Assembly (NCBI RefSeq): GCF_904846175.1
Contig: NZ_CAJGZM010000008.1
Location: forward strand, 59,827-123,826
Direction: 5' to 3'
From: Psychrobacter immobilis
Lineage (GTDB): Bacteria > Pseudomonadota > Gammaproteobacteria > Pseudomonadales > Moraxellaceae
Length of the DNA: 64,000 nucleotides
Shown: positions 9,427 to 19,099 of the stretch, in pieces
Numbering within the stretch: the first letter of the stretch is position 1
Layout of the letters: every line of letters begins with the position of its first letter
Position numbers and translations under genes: made by a program
Notes under the pieces: generated by a model
The model's database searches: none
Seen by the model: only the letters and a program-made list of their open reading frames with translations
What the model was told of the DNA's origin: nothing

Positions 9427-12400
9427 TTAACTGGCTATATGATAGCAGCCTGGACCAGTAATTTTACTAAAGCCTCCTGACAGCTTATCAACTTGAATTT
9501 GGGTTAAAATACGCTCTTTTAGGGCTTGTACGTGTGAGATGACACCAATCAACTTGCCTTCTTGTTGCAAACTGGTCAAGGTATCTAAAGCAATATCAAG
9601 TGACTCTTCATCTAGAGTGCCAAAGCCTTCGTCCAAAAATAATGAATCGACGCGGATATTGTGACTGGCCATCTGCGATAATCCAAGTGCAAGCGCCAAA
9701 CTGATAATAAACCCTTCACCACCGGATAGATTTTTGGTACTGCGTATCTCGCCACCTTGATAGTTGTCAATGACATTGAGCTCAAGTGGATTATTGTCAT
9801 CACGAGCCAGCAAATAGCGATCGCTCATTTTGTGCAGTTGGGCATTGGCATGTGTCACCATAATATCAAAGGTTAAACCCTGTGCAAAAGTACGATACTT
9901 CTTACCACTACTTGACCCTATCAATTCATTGAGTTGTCGCCATACTTGCAGGGTCTCTTTTTGCTGAGCAATAGCTTGACGTTGGGCTTGTTGATTGCCT
10001 TTTTTCTCTTCATTGTCTTTGAGCTGTTGACTCATGGCGCCAATCGCCTCAATCAAGCCGTGCAGCTCATTTTGCGCCAGATGCTGCTGCTGAACCAACG
10101 TTTCTCTTTCTTCAGTGGTTAAGGATTCAGACTTTTTCTTAGTAAGTGCTTGCATGGTTTGAGCCAATAGCGATTGCGCTTGCTTGAGCGTATCACTTAT
10201 CTGCTGCTGCTGCTCCGTTAGGCTATGGCGCTCGGCGGTAGGTAGGCGCGAGCGCATGAAGTCTGCTTCATCAATAAAATCAGAGCTGGCGAGCGCCGCT
10301 TTAAAGATATCTTCTTGCATGGTGAGGGCAGTAGTAGCAGTGGTTAATTGGTCGGTAAGCTGTTGCTGTTTCTCCTGTAATTGCTGAAGGACATGCTCAG
10401 CACTGTCTAACTGTCTTTGTGCCGAGACCTGTTCAGTATTTGCCTGTTCTACTAAAGCGCGTAATCGTGTGTCTTCTTCATCAGGATTAATAGTGATGTT
10501 ATTGCTATGATCAGCACCGGTATTACGTGCGTTGTCCGTAAAAATCTCGCGCCGTTCAGCCGTTAACTGTTCAAGCATTTCAGTTTTATCAGCAACCGCT
10601 TGAGTCAGGTGATCAAGCTCAGCCTGGTCTTTATCTAATTGTGCTTGCTTGGTTTTGATTTGCACCGTTACGCTGCCAAGCGCAGTCATCAGGGTTTGTT
10701 GCTCACTCTTATAGGCATTGAACTGCTGTTTTAATTGCACCAAGTTACTACGCTGCTGACGAAGTGTATGGATATGAGCGTCATAGTCCGCCTCGTTTAA
10801 TACAATTTTCTCATCTATACTCGTTATCAGCGGCTGTAAGGTGGCAGGCTTTGCGACGGCATCTAATGCATAAGCCAGATACTTATTTAATATCGCTGAT
10901 ATAGCGCCTTTAAGCGTGGTTAATTCAATAAAATTCGCGCAAGTTTTTTTATCGATACCTTCTATAGCCAACAAACCTATTTTAATATTAGTTTTAATCT
11001 CGTGCATATCACTAGCAAGCGCGTACTGCTGTTGTTCCAACGTCTCAATGGTTTTGCTGATTTTAGCAAGCTCATCGCTCAGTGCTTCATATTGGACAAG
11101 GGTGTTTTTTAAAGAATACCTGTGCTCGGTAAGCTGGTCCTTAATCGTACCCAGCGCTAATAGCGTATCTTTTATAAGGTTAAAATCCGCTGAATCAGTC
11201 GTTATCTGCCTATTTAGCAAATCCATATCTGCGCCAAGCTGCCCAATTGGATTCATGATGGTGGTGAGGGCGTGAGAATCAGAATAGGTTTTATGCAAAA
11301 GTGGCTGTATTAAGCGACCGCTGTCTGCGCACAATGTTTTTATCTGCTCATATAGTGGGCTTTTTTGTTCTTGCCACTGGTCAATCTGACTTTGAGTAGT
11401 GGCATACTCAATACGCTGCTTAGATAAGGTTTGTTCTATCGCATTTATCGTCGTATCCAGATCCTTTATCTGCTGCTGCGTTTGGGCAACTTCGGATGGC
11501 TCCTTATCTAACACAGGGTGATGCTCGCCGTAAGGATGCTCAAGCGCGCCGCAAAGCGGGCAAGGGTCGCCCTCTTTTAATTGGCTAATATAACGCTCTA
11601 AACTTGCGACGTGTTGCCATGAGTCCAACAGCTTTTGCTTATCTTGACGACGGTCTTTTGACACTTTTTGAACCGATTCGTTATCAGTAATAGCCGTTGC
11701 CAGTTTGACCAATGTCTCATTGAGAGTGGGCAGGGTGGTGTTTATCTTATTAATTTGTGTCGTAAGCGCAGCCATTTGCTGTGCTTTAAAGATCACTTGC
11801 TCAATCTGGCTGTTAGTGTGGTCAATCTGTTCTTGCTCGCCACGTATATCAGCCAATGACTGCTCTTGGGTTAAGCCAGCCTGCTTTTCTTGTAAAGCCG
11901 TTGATTCCTCACGCGCCTTGGCAATCAAAGATTTAGTGGTGTCTTGCTGCTGCTGACATTTACCAAGGTTGGCTTGATAGTCGCTGGTTTTATGATGATG
12001 GTTATATTTTTCATTTACTAGAACGGCATTGTCTTGTAGCAGCACCTTTAGACGGCTGCAATGACTGTCAAAGTTTGCCGCATCAGTATCGATATCGTGC
12101 AGAGCGTCAGCCTCACTAAGGTACGCCTCTATACTCGCCAGCTGGGCGCTATCATGATTCAATTGGTCTTTGTGATAATCTATCTCTTGACATAAGCGCT
12201 GTATATTGGCTGCTATGGCTTGCTTTCTTTGGCGATGGTCGTCTAACACATGCCTGTGTTGGGCGATAGTCGCATCCAGCTTGCGGGCTTGTGCAATTTT
12301 GGGCAAAGTGGTTTGTAGCTCATTACTTGCTGTCTGCGTACGAGCCTTAGCCGCTTGTAGAGCGCTCGTGGCTTGCGTGAGTTGATTTTCTTGCTGCGGC

Positions 12401-13398
12401 AGTTGATGATTTAGCGACTGCTGTTCATCTTGTAAGCGCTTGACAGTGTCACGGTTATGAACAAGTTGGCTGTATTGACTGTCAATCTCCAGCGCTTTAT
12501 TGGCGGCGATAAGGCGCTTAGCATGAGGAATAAAATCTGCCTGCGCTTGCTTTGCCGACGTAACATCCTTTTGATAACTGACGACGTTTTGTTCTAACTC
12601 CGTCACGGCATCGAGCCAATTGATTTGCTCGTTAAGATGCTGATAGTATTGCTGCTGCTCGGTTTGTGCGGTTTGATGCGCTGTTAATTTTTCGCCAATC
12701 AGCGCTTCTTCATCTGCTTCTAACAACGTTAAGCCATCTAAGCCAAACTGCAACTTGCTCAATATTTCTTCTTCATGACGTTTTTTTTCAAAGACATGGG
12801 TTGATATTGTCGCGTAGATATCAGTGCCAGTTATTTTTTCTAAGATGTCAGCACGTTCATCGGCTTTGGCTTTTAAAAACGCGGAAAAACTCCCTTGAGC
12901 CAATAAGATTGAGCGGGTGAACTGTTGGAAATCCATCCGTGTCAGCTCAATGATTTTATCTTTGGTGCGTGACAGCTTGCTTTCTAATATTTCATCGCCC
13001 GCTGGCACGTCTGCGTTGTCTAGATTGCCAGTTTCGGGCTTCACCAAAGCTATCTCGTGGGTAGCATCTTGCAAGTTACCATCCGCTTTACCATAAGCGC
13101 GGCGCTGACCCCAGCGGCAGCGATATTGGGTGCCATTTAAATCAATCACCACTTCAGCGAAACACTCCGCCGTTTGCCGCGTCATGACCTCATTACTGCT
13201 TTTGCTGATGCTATTAATCCGCGGTGTCTCACCATATAGCGCAAGACATATGGCATCCAAAATCGTCGTCTTGCCAGCGCCTGTTTGACCAGTAATGGCA
13301 AATATTCCTTCATTGATAAAAGCGGAATCAGCAAAATCGATATGCCATTCGCCCTTTAAGGAATTTAAGTTTTTGAGTCGTAGTTCAATTAGGCGCAT
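9427..13398 (-). CDS. sbcC: Exonuclease subunit SbcC (Rad50-like ATPase)
   Basis: ATPase subunit of the SbcCD nuclease, which cleaves DNA hairpins and processes double-strand ends and stalled replication products. The 1323-aa protein has the SMC/Rad50 plan. Walker A (GQTGAGKTT) is at residues 37-45, followed by two long Gln-rich coiled coils separated by the zinc hook CPLCGALEHPYGEHHP near residue 613. The ABC signature LSGGEGF lies near 1221 and Walker B (LFLDEGFGTLDEES) near 1250. It is longer than E. coli SbcC (1048 aa), mainly through the coiled coils. It lies 94 bases after sbcD and is probably cotranscribed with it. Confidence 0.95.
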   Translation of the reverse strand: MRLIELRLKNLNSLKGEWHIDFADSAFINEGIFAITGQTGAGKTTILDAICLALYGETPRINSISKSSNEVMTRQTAECFAEVVIDLNGTQYRCRWGQRRAYGKADGNLQDATHEIALVKPETGNLDNADVPAGDEILESKLSRTKDKIIELTRMDFQQFTRSILLAQGSFSAFLKAKADERADILEKITGTDIYATISTHVFEKKRHEEEILSKLQFGLDGLTLLEADEEALIGEKLTAHQTAQTEQQQYYQHLNEQINWLDAVTELEQNVVSYQKDVTSAKQAQADFIPHAKRLIAANKALEIDSQYSQLVHNRDTVKRLQDEQQSLNHQLPQQENQLTQATSALQAAKARTQTASNELQTTLPKIAQARKLDATIAQHRHVLDDHRQRKQAIAANIQRLCQEIDYHKDQLNHDSAQLASIEAYLSEADALHDIDTDAANFDSHCSRLKVLLQDNAVLVNEKYNHHHKTSDYQANLGKCQQQQDTTKSLIAKAREESTALQEKQAGLTQEQSLADIRGEQEQIDHTNSQIEQVIFKAQQMAALTTQINKINTTLPTLNETLVKLATAITDNESVQKVSKDRRQDKQKLLDSWQHVASLERYISQLKEGDPCPLCGALEHPYGEHHPVLDKEPSEVAQTQQQIKDLDTTINAIEQTLSKQRIEYATTQSQIDQWQEQKSPLYEQIKTLCADSGRLIQPLLHKTYSDSHALTTIMNPIGQLGADMDLLNRQITTDSADFNLIKDTLLALGTIKDQLTEHRYSLKNTLVQYEALSDELAKISKTIETLEQQQYALASDMHEIKTNIKIGLLAIEGIDKKTCANFIELTTLKGAISAILNKYLAYALDAVAKPATLQPLITSIDEKIVLNEADYDAHIHTLRQQRSNLVQLKQQFNAYKSEQQTLMTALGSVTVQIKTKQAQLDKDQAELDHLTQAVADKTEMLEQLTAERREIFTDNARNTGADHSNNITINPDEEDTRLRALVEQANTEQVSAQRQLDSAEHVLQQLQEKQQQLTDQLTTATTALTMQEDIFKAALASSDFIDEADFMRSRLPTAERHSLTEQQQQISDTLKQAQSLLAQTMQALTKKKSESLTTEERETLVQQQHLAQNELHGLIEAIGAMSQQLKDNEEKKGNQQAQRQAIAQQKETLQVWRQLNELIGSSSGKKYRTFAQGLTFDIMVTHANAQLHKMSDRYLLARDDNNPLELNVIDNYQGGEIRSTKNLSGGEGFIISLALALGLSQMASHNIRVDSLFLDEGFGTLDEESLDIALDTLTSLQQEGKLIGVISHVQALKERILTQIQVDKLSGGFSKITGPGCYHIAS

Positions 13399-13492
13399 GT
13401 ATAGGTCTTTGTATTTTTAATGGATGGTTTCAATAAGAAAAAGAAAAGAGAGGCTGATTAGATACTAAATAAGCATTTTTACTGAGTCTTTT

Positions 13493-15022
13493 TTACTCAG
13501 CCCGACTATCATTATGATAAATATTATGGAGTATCTGCTGATAAGCCGTGCGCAATGACGATTTTTGCGTATCGGCAATACCATTAATTTCTAGGCACTT
13601 ATCAAACACATCCAACTCATTTAAGTCTTGTAGATTTTCAGAGGCTTGCTGTTGATTGAGAACTTTATTATAGTTACGCGGATTCTTTGTTAGTAACACT
13701 TCACAATTTAAGCCCTCTATCATGACGTTCACTTCTTCACGCAGCTCATTGACGATTTCGTCACCGTCATAAACCACTTCTAGCCAAATGAACTCTGAGG
13801 GCTTTAATGATTTTATCGCAGCAGCAATAGCGGTCAAATCACCTGTTATTTGTGCCAATTTTTGAAAACAAGGAATAGGAAGCGAGACAACCTGCATCTG
13901 ACGTGACTCATCATGATGCAATAACAGAGAGGTTGAGTTAGATGTAACATTGGAAGTAGAGTGAGTGTGATGTATAGCAGCTGTTTGGTTAGAAAGTTCT
14001 TTATCCACACCATTTGGTTTTGCTATGATTTCTGCTGAATCAGGAAAACCAAATAAATCATCTATAAAACCAGTCGTTTGAGTGGCTGCCTTTTTAGTCA
14101 CTTGCTTGATTGGTGGTAAAGGATGCTCAGTAAAATCGGTTGATGTTTTATCCTTAAAACCGTTTTCTACTGTACCAAATTTTACCAGCAATACTTGTTT
14201 TTGTTGCTTAGCCTCGCCAAAGCCCATGGCGATAGGTGAACCTGAATAACGAATATTTTCACGACCACCAACACGCTGCGGTACATGCAGATGCCCAAGT
14301 GCCACATAGTCAAAGCCATTATTGAACATATCAGCAGAGATTTGACCTAAATTGCCCACATATAGATCTCGCACACCATCGTCTTCCGTGGTCTTACTGC
14401 CAGCGGCAAATAAATGACCAGTGGCGATGATAGGAATCTGCCGTTGATGGGTTTTCGCTAGTTCAGCTTGTTTGGCTCTGGCAATCTCTGCAACACCATC
14501 GTAATGGGCGCGAATGCCTTTGATAACATTGGCATCTTTGCTATCCGCAGACTCGCCAGCCTGACTACCACGCACGTCACGGTCACGCAGGTAGGGTACA
14601 GCGGCGATAATACAATGCGGGTTGCCGTCTGTATCGTCTAACACCATTACTTCATCATTCAAGTCTTCACAAGCGGTACCGATAACATGGACGTTTAAAA
14701 ACTTTAATACATTGCTTGGTGCATCTAAAAAAGTAGGGGAGTCATGGTTGCCCGCGACGATGACGATATGTTGACAGCATGACTTCGACACCTTGCCTAA
14801 AAATTCATAATACAGCGCTTGGGCTCTGTTACTGGGGGTCATGGTGTCAAAGATGTCACCAGCGACAATCAGTACATCCACTTGCTGCGCGCTAATAGTG
14901 TCTTGTAACCAGCGCAAAAACGCTTCAAATTCCTCGTAGCGCATGCGCCCATAAAGCCTGCGTCCTAAATGCCAATCGGAGGTATGAAGAATAGTAAGCG
15001 GTTTAATAGCAGATACGGACAT
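13493..15022 (-). CDS. sbcD: Exonuclease subunit SbcD (Mre11-like phosphoesterase)
   Basis: Metal-dependent nuclease subunit of SbcCD. The N-terminal calcineurin-like domain shows the expected metal motifs in order: HTSDWHLG, VAGDIFD, VAGNHDSP, TGHLFAAG and LGHLHVPQ. At 509 aa it is about 100 residues longer than E. coli SbcD. The extra length is largely a Ser/Thr/Asn/His-rich low-complexity stretch around residues 310-370, between the phosphoesterase core and the capping region. The C-terminal segment VNELREEVNVMIEGLNCEVL is a conserved SbcD feature. It is first in the sbcDC pair. Confidence 0.94.
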   Translation of the reverse strand: MSVSAIKPLTILHTSDWHLGRRLYGRMRYEEFEAFLRWLQDTISAQQVDVLIVAGDIFDTMTPSNRAQALYYEFLGKVSKSCCQHIVIVAGNHDSPTFLDAPSNVLKFLNVHVIGTACEDLNDEVMVLDDTDGNPHCIIAAVPYLRDRDVRGSQAGESADSKDANVIKGIRAHYDGVAEIARAKQAELAKTHQRQIPIIATGHLFAAGSKTTEDDGVRDLYVGNLGQISADMFNNGFDYVALGHLHVPQRVGGRENIRYSGSPIAMGFGEAKQQKQVLLVKFGTVENGFKDKTSTDFTEHPLPPIKQVTKKAATQTTGFIDDLFGFPDSAEIIAKPNGVDKELSNQTAAIHHTHSTSNVTSNSTSLLLHHDESRQMQVVSLPIPCFQKLAQITGDLTAIAAAIKSLKPSEFIWLEVVYDGDEIVNELREEVNVMIEGLNCEVLLTKNPRNYNKVLNQQQASENLQDLNELDVFDKCLEINGIADTQKSSLRTAYQQILHNIYHNDSRAE

Positions 15023-15191
15023 AGTGAGGCTTAATGGTAAATAAAAGACAGCGATTATTCTAGCAAGAATTACTGTGGTTTGCTGTGCTTATAAACTTCT
15101 TGCAAAGCAGATTGGTAGCGGTAACGTAATGGATGATATTAAAAGATCCAATATTTAGTAATATCTAAGCCATCATTAATAAGGGTATGTT

Positions 15192-15821
15192 ATGTCATTT
15201 ATTAGATTATGCACATTGGCTTTGATTGTCAGCGCTTCTTTAGGGGCTTGCAATAGTTATGAAAAAGTAAGTCTTAATAATAAAGCGCATGTTGTGCAAG
15301 CTTCTGAGGCTATTATAGGTGAAGTGACGGAGGTAATAACGAAAGATAGAGAGCAGCAAACAATCACTTTGATGGCTAAAGATGGGCGCACTTATAAAGC
15401 CTTTATTAGTAAAGCTAATTTCGGTAAAGAAAATGCCTATCAAATACAAAAATTGGCTATCGGTGACGTTGTAGAAGTAATGGGAGAGCAATCGACATTA
15501 CTAGCAGGGGTAGATAATAAAAGCCAGATTACGGTCCGTGCTATGCCTTATGTGTTACGTAAAATTATCGTCGCTGATCATCAAGAAGATTGCATTGGCG
15601 TTGGGCCGCAATCATGCTTGCTAACGAAACTTGCTGGACAGACGAATAGCCAAACAGGTTGGGAGTATCGATATAGTGGTATAGAAGGTTTTGATTATGA
15701 GCCGCATTACGAGTACACCTTGCTTATCAAGAATACAACAATCGCCAATCCACCTGCTGATACATCGTCCATTCATAGTAAGCTTATAAAGATAATTGAG
15801 AAGAAAAGAACGAAAGCATAA
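15192..15821 (+). CDS. Predicted lipoprotein of unknown function
   Basis: A 209-aa protein with a short signal and lipobox ending SLGAC at residue 19, so probably membrane-anchored. AAGGG lies 6 nt before the ATG. The first half (GEVTEVITKDREQQTITLMAKDGRTYKAFI, broken here for description) looks like a small beta-barrel of the OB/NlpE kind: it alternates GEVxEV, QQTITL, GRTYKAFI and IGDVVEV. The second half has a CIGVGPQSC cysteine pair and a YRYSGIEGFDYEPHYEY segment typical of DUF4377-like META-associated proteins, which I infer only from pattern. No functional context: its neighbours read the other way. Confidence 0.65.
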   Translation: MSFIRLCTLALIVSASLGACNSYEKVSLNNKAHVVQASEAIIGEVTEVITKDREQQTITLMAKDGRTYKAFISKANFGKENAYQIQKLAIGDVVEVMGEQSTLLAGVDNKSQITVRAMPYVLRKIIVADHQEDCIGVGPQSCLLTKLAGQTNSQTGWEYRYSGIEGFDYEPHYEYTLLIKNTTIANPPADTSSIHSKLIKIIEKKRTKA

Positions 15822-15825
15822 GTCT

Positions 15826-15857
15826 TAAAAAAGCCCTACCAATAAGTTGGTAAGGCT
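15826..15857 (-). terminator. Terminator of cysG
   Basis: An 11-position stem with one mismatch (AGCCTTACCAA on the minus strand) and a 4-nt loop is followed on the minus strand by six T residues. It lies 42 bases after the cysG stop codon and may also serve the converging lipoprotein gene. Confidence 0.75.
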
Positions 15858-15898
15858 AGAAATTAGAAGGACTTTTAAAGGATTTTTGAGGTTGTGTT

Positions 15899-17515
15899 TT
15901 AGCCAATCACCAATTGTTCCACATCATCAGCGGTCGCTAAATTGGCTACCATCGATAGCGCATGTGCTTGCTGGTCTATAGGTTGTTTTGAATCTTTGTT
16001 CATAGTAGCTGATCCTTCACGTAGCCAGTTGCCATCTGTGTCTTGATTATTTTGCTGATTTTGTAGGTTATACCAAGCCAAATCATGATGTAAACTGACG
16101 ACATCACCCATGATAAGCAGAGCAGGTGTTGGTAGCTGGTTTTTTTCTTGCAATTCAACGATATCGGCAAGCGTACCAGTCAATACTTGCTGATTGGGCA
16201 TGCTAGCATTAGAGACGATGGCAATTGGGGTGTCGCTACTACGACCAGCCTCAGTCAAGCCCTCAGTCAAACGCGGCAGTGAATGTAGACCCATATAAAA
16301 CACGACAGTTTCGTCTGTATTTAAGAAGCTCTTAAAGTTACTGTTGGGCGCGCCAGCCTTTAAAAACCCTGTCACAAAACGTACTGACTGCGAATGATCA
16401 CGGTGAGTGAGCGGAATACCAGCATAGCTTGCAGCGGCATTGGCAGCAGTGATACCCGGCACAACTTGGTAAGGCACGCCGTGCGCACGTAAGCTCTCAA
16501 TTTCTTCACCGCCGCGCCCAAAGATAAAGGGGTCGCCGCCTTTTAAACGTACTACACGCCGACCTTCTTTTGCGCTATTTACCAACAGCTCATTAATACC
16601 GAGCTGCGCTACGGCATGGTTGCTACGTTTTTTACCGACAAACACTTTATCGGCATCTCGGCGGCATAGGTCTAATACTTGCGGTGATACCAACGCATCA
16701 TAATAGACGATATCTGCTTGCTGCATGAGACGCAGCGCTTTAAAGGTCAGCAGCTCTGGATCACCAGGACCGGCACCAACGATATAAACTTCGCCCATTA
16801 CATTTTTTACAGATTGAGATTCTGAAAATGCATTATCTAGTGTATTTTTTCCACTGCTAGCGATCACTGCGGCTGTATGATCTAAATCCGCTTGCAATTG
16901 CGCCGCTGCTTCATTTTCATTACCCGCAAACATCAGCTGGCTGACTTCACCTTCAAAAGCGCGTTCCCAAAACTGGCGACGTCCTGTCAAGGTTGGGATT
17001 TTGGCCTTTACCTCGCCACGAAACTCGCCAGCAAGCTTTGCCAATTTTCCATAACCTTGCGGGATTAAAGTCTCTAAGCGCGCCCGTAATAGACGTGCCA
17101 GCACCGGCGCTTTGCCATTGGATGAGATGCCAATCACAATTGGATTACGGTCAACGATGGCAGGGAAAATAAAATCGCATAAATGCGGAGTATCAACGAC
17201 GTTAACAGGAATATTCAGCTCGCTGGCGTCAGCATGAATTTGATGATTCAGCGTTTCATCATCGGTGGCGGCGATGATAACGCGCGCGCCCGTCATATAA
17301 GCTTTATTATAATTTTCATAAATCAGTTCGTGCTTGGCTTTGTACTTAGTGTGGCTGAGCAAAGTTTGTAGCTCATGGCTAATGCTTGGCGCGAGAATAG
17401 TAATAGCGGCGCCAGCGCGAATGAGTAAGTCAGCTTTACGTAGCGCGACATCACCGCCACCAACGATCAGCACTTTGCGGTCTTCTAATTTAAAAAATAG
17501 CGGAAAGGTGTTCAT
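15899..17515 (-). CDS. cysG: Siroheme synthase (trifunctional CysG)
   Basis: Makes siroheme, the cofactor of sulfite reductase, from uroporphyrinogen III. The N-terminal ~210 residues are the precorrin-2 dehydrogenase/ferrochelatase part, starting FPLFFKLEDRKVLIVGGG with VALRKADLL. From about residue 240 comes the SAM-dependent uroporphyrinogen methyltransferase: VYIVGAGPGDPELLT, VRLKGGDPFIFGRGGEE, VPGITAANAAASYAGIPLTH and ALLIMGDVV. At 538 aa it is longer than E. coli CysG (457). The extra residues are a linker near 210-240 and a polar tail of about 50 residues after the methyltransferase. It lies apart from cysI but on the same strand, and is functionally tied to it. Confidence 0.95.
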   Translation of the reverse strand: MNTFPLFFKLEDRKVLIVGGGDVALRKADLLIRAGAAITILAPSISHELQTLLSHTKYKAKHELIYENYNKAYMTGARVIIAATDDETLNHQIHADASELNIPVNVVDTPHLCDFIFPAIVDRNPIVIGISSNGKAPVLARLLRARLETLIPQGYGKLAKLAGEFRGEVKAKIPTLTGRRQFWERAFEGEVSQLMFAGNENEAAAQLQADLDHTAAVIASSGKNTLDNAFSESQSVKNVMGEVYIVGAGPGDPELLTFKALRLMQQADIVYYDALVSPQVLDLCRRDADKVFVGKKRSNHAVAQLGINELLVNSAKEGRRVVRLKGGDPFIFGRGGEEIESLRAHGVPYQVVPGITAANAAASYAGIPLTHRDHSQSVRFVTGFLKAGAPNSNFKSFLNTDETVVFYMGLHSLPRLTEGLTEAGRSSDTPIAIVSNASMPNQQVLTGTLADIVELQEKNQLPTPALLIMGDVVSLHHDLAWYNLQNQQNNQDTDGNWLREGSATMNKDSKQPIDQQAHALSMVANLATADDVEQLVIG

Positions 17516-17682
17516 AGCATCACCAATGATTCAATCAATATAAAATATATCACCATTATGAGGTATCACAGGCGGACGCTCACCTAGTGAATTGGCATTA
17601 ACATATTCTTTTTTGTCATGTTACTGATGATTTTTGCTAGGATGTGGAATAGCTGAGGAATAAAAATGCAGAATCGCGGCAT

Positions 17683-17714
17683 AAAAAACCACAAGCTAAC
17701 TTTTAAGCTTGTGG
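17683..17714 (-). terminator. Terminator downstream of the acyltransferase gene
   Basis: A perfect 9-bp stem (CCACAAGCT) with an 8-nt loop runs straight into six T residues on the minus strand. It lies about 90 bases after the acyltransferase stop codon. Confidence 0.8.
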
Positions 17715-17800
17715 ATGATAGATAATATTTGATGGTTAATAGCTACATGATGACTTGCATTGGATATTGGCAATGACGTCATTTAACGGACTGCCAAATT

Positions 17801-18754
17801 CTACTCAAACTCACTTAGCATCTTAGTAATGCGCGCATCTTTTTGTTGCCAAATATCCTCTAGCCAATCAAACATCATTTTTTTAGTGGCTTCATCACGG
17901 TCATAGCCGCCGTCCATGATGGCAGCAAATAATTCGTCTGGTATCTGTAGGCGAGTCACATCGACGCCCAAACGGCGAATATTACCCTTCCATAAATCAT
18001 CATAGTCAGGCGCACCGTCTGGGTAGACGATTGTAATATCTAAAATAGAATCTAACTCATTCCCTAGCGCATTAATGGCTAATGACAAACCGCCAGCCCG
18101 TGGTTTTAATAAATGCTGATAAGGTGAGCCTTGCTTATCATGTTTTTCTTGGGTGAAGCGCGTGCCTTCTAAATAGTTCAATAGGGTAAAGGGCTTTTCT
18201 TTTAATAACGCACAAGCACGCTTTGCTTCTTCGATATCCTTACCTTTGAGGGCAGGATTTTTGGCAATCGCTTCTTTAGAGTGGCGGCGCATCATAGGGA
18301 AGTCTAAAAAGTAAAATGCTTGACCGATAACGGGAATGTAAATTAAATTAAACTTAGTGAAAAACCGCGTTAAAGGCAGGGTGTCTTGGCTGATATATTG
18401 CACAATACTCGTATCAACCCACGACTGATGGTTACTGACCAAGAGATACTGCTTATCTTCGCTTAGATCATCGGGCAGGTTGATGCGCCAGTCTTTATGA
18501 GGTAGGGCGTGGTCGATAACGGCATTATTAGTATTAATCCAATACTTAGTAATCGCAATTAAGGCATCATCGGTCAGTTTTGACCCAGTCAATACTTTCG
18601 CCGCGCCCATAGTCCAGACTGGTAGGCCAACTAACGCACTATTAGCAGTAAGGACGCTAACGCCCGTGAGAAAAGAAACCGCTTTGCCTACGACTGGCAG
18701 CTTATCATGCAGCTTTTCATAGAATGAATCAATTTTTTTTATTAAAGGCATATC
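17801..18754 (-). CDS. 1-acyl-sn-glycerol-3-phosphate acyltransferase family protein (YihG-like)
   Basis: A PlsC-family lysophospholipid acyltransferase acting at the inner membrane. The catalytic HX4D motif appears as NHQSWVD and the substrate-binding block as LEGTRFT, both with the flanking sequence of the YihG/acyltransferase subgroup. A hydrophobic segment (AVSFLTGVSVLTANSALVGL) near the N-terminus would anchor it. Length of about 317 aa is typical of YihG (310). The frame opens at 18787, but ATG 18754 (MPLIKKID) has GGA 8 nt upstream, whereas the first ATG has no ribosome site, so I chose 18754. Single gene with its own terminator. Confidence 0.86.
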   Translation of the reverse strand, partial: DMPLIKKIDSFYEKLHDKLPVVGKAVSFLTGVSVLTANSALVGLPVWTMGAAKVLTGSKLTDDALIAITKYWINTNNAVIDHALPHKDWRINLPDDLSEDKQYLLVSNHQSWVDTSIVQYISQDTLPLTRFFTKFNLIYIPVIGQAFYFLDFPMMRRHSKEAIAKNPALKGKDIEEAKRACALLKEKPFTLLNYLEGTRFTQEKHDKQGSPYQHLLKPRAGGLSLAINALGNELDSILDITIVYPDGAPDYDDLWKGNIRRLGVDVTRLQIPDELFAAIMDGGYDRDEATKKMMFDWLEDIWQQKDARITKMLSEFE

Positions 18755-19099
18755 AAATGTCCGTATTGATGAGTGTGGCAAAGCCATGATCGAGCTTGAT
18801 TATAAAAATGAGCACAAGTAGCCGCAACGACGGGCAACTTCGTCCATAGTTTAGCTTTAAAAGGTTGGCTTAATGTTTAATGTGATGTTACGCCAGCTTT
18901 GAAGCCATAGAATACCTTAATGTTATCCGATAAAACGTTATTTATGCAACTAAAAGGGTGGATATGTGTCAGTTATTAGCTTATAAAAAATATCCAACAT
19001 AGGCTAACATTGAGTGTTAGGTGACTATGTTAATCTAACCCAGATACAATCAGATAGAAAAAATCTTAATTTATAATATAAAAAACAAGGATGAATATT
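18755..19099. other. Divergent intergenic region, acyltransferase / SDR
   Basis: About 345 bases without a gene. It should hold the promoters of both flanking divergent genes. No clear operator or RNA structure was recognised. The last 30 bases are an AT-rich leader ending in the AAGGA ribosome site of the SDR gene. Confidence 0.5.

Noticed and set aside
10916..11275. 119-codon antisense reading within sbcC
   Set aside because: Opposite a clear gene, low complexity, no ribosome site.
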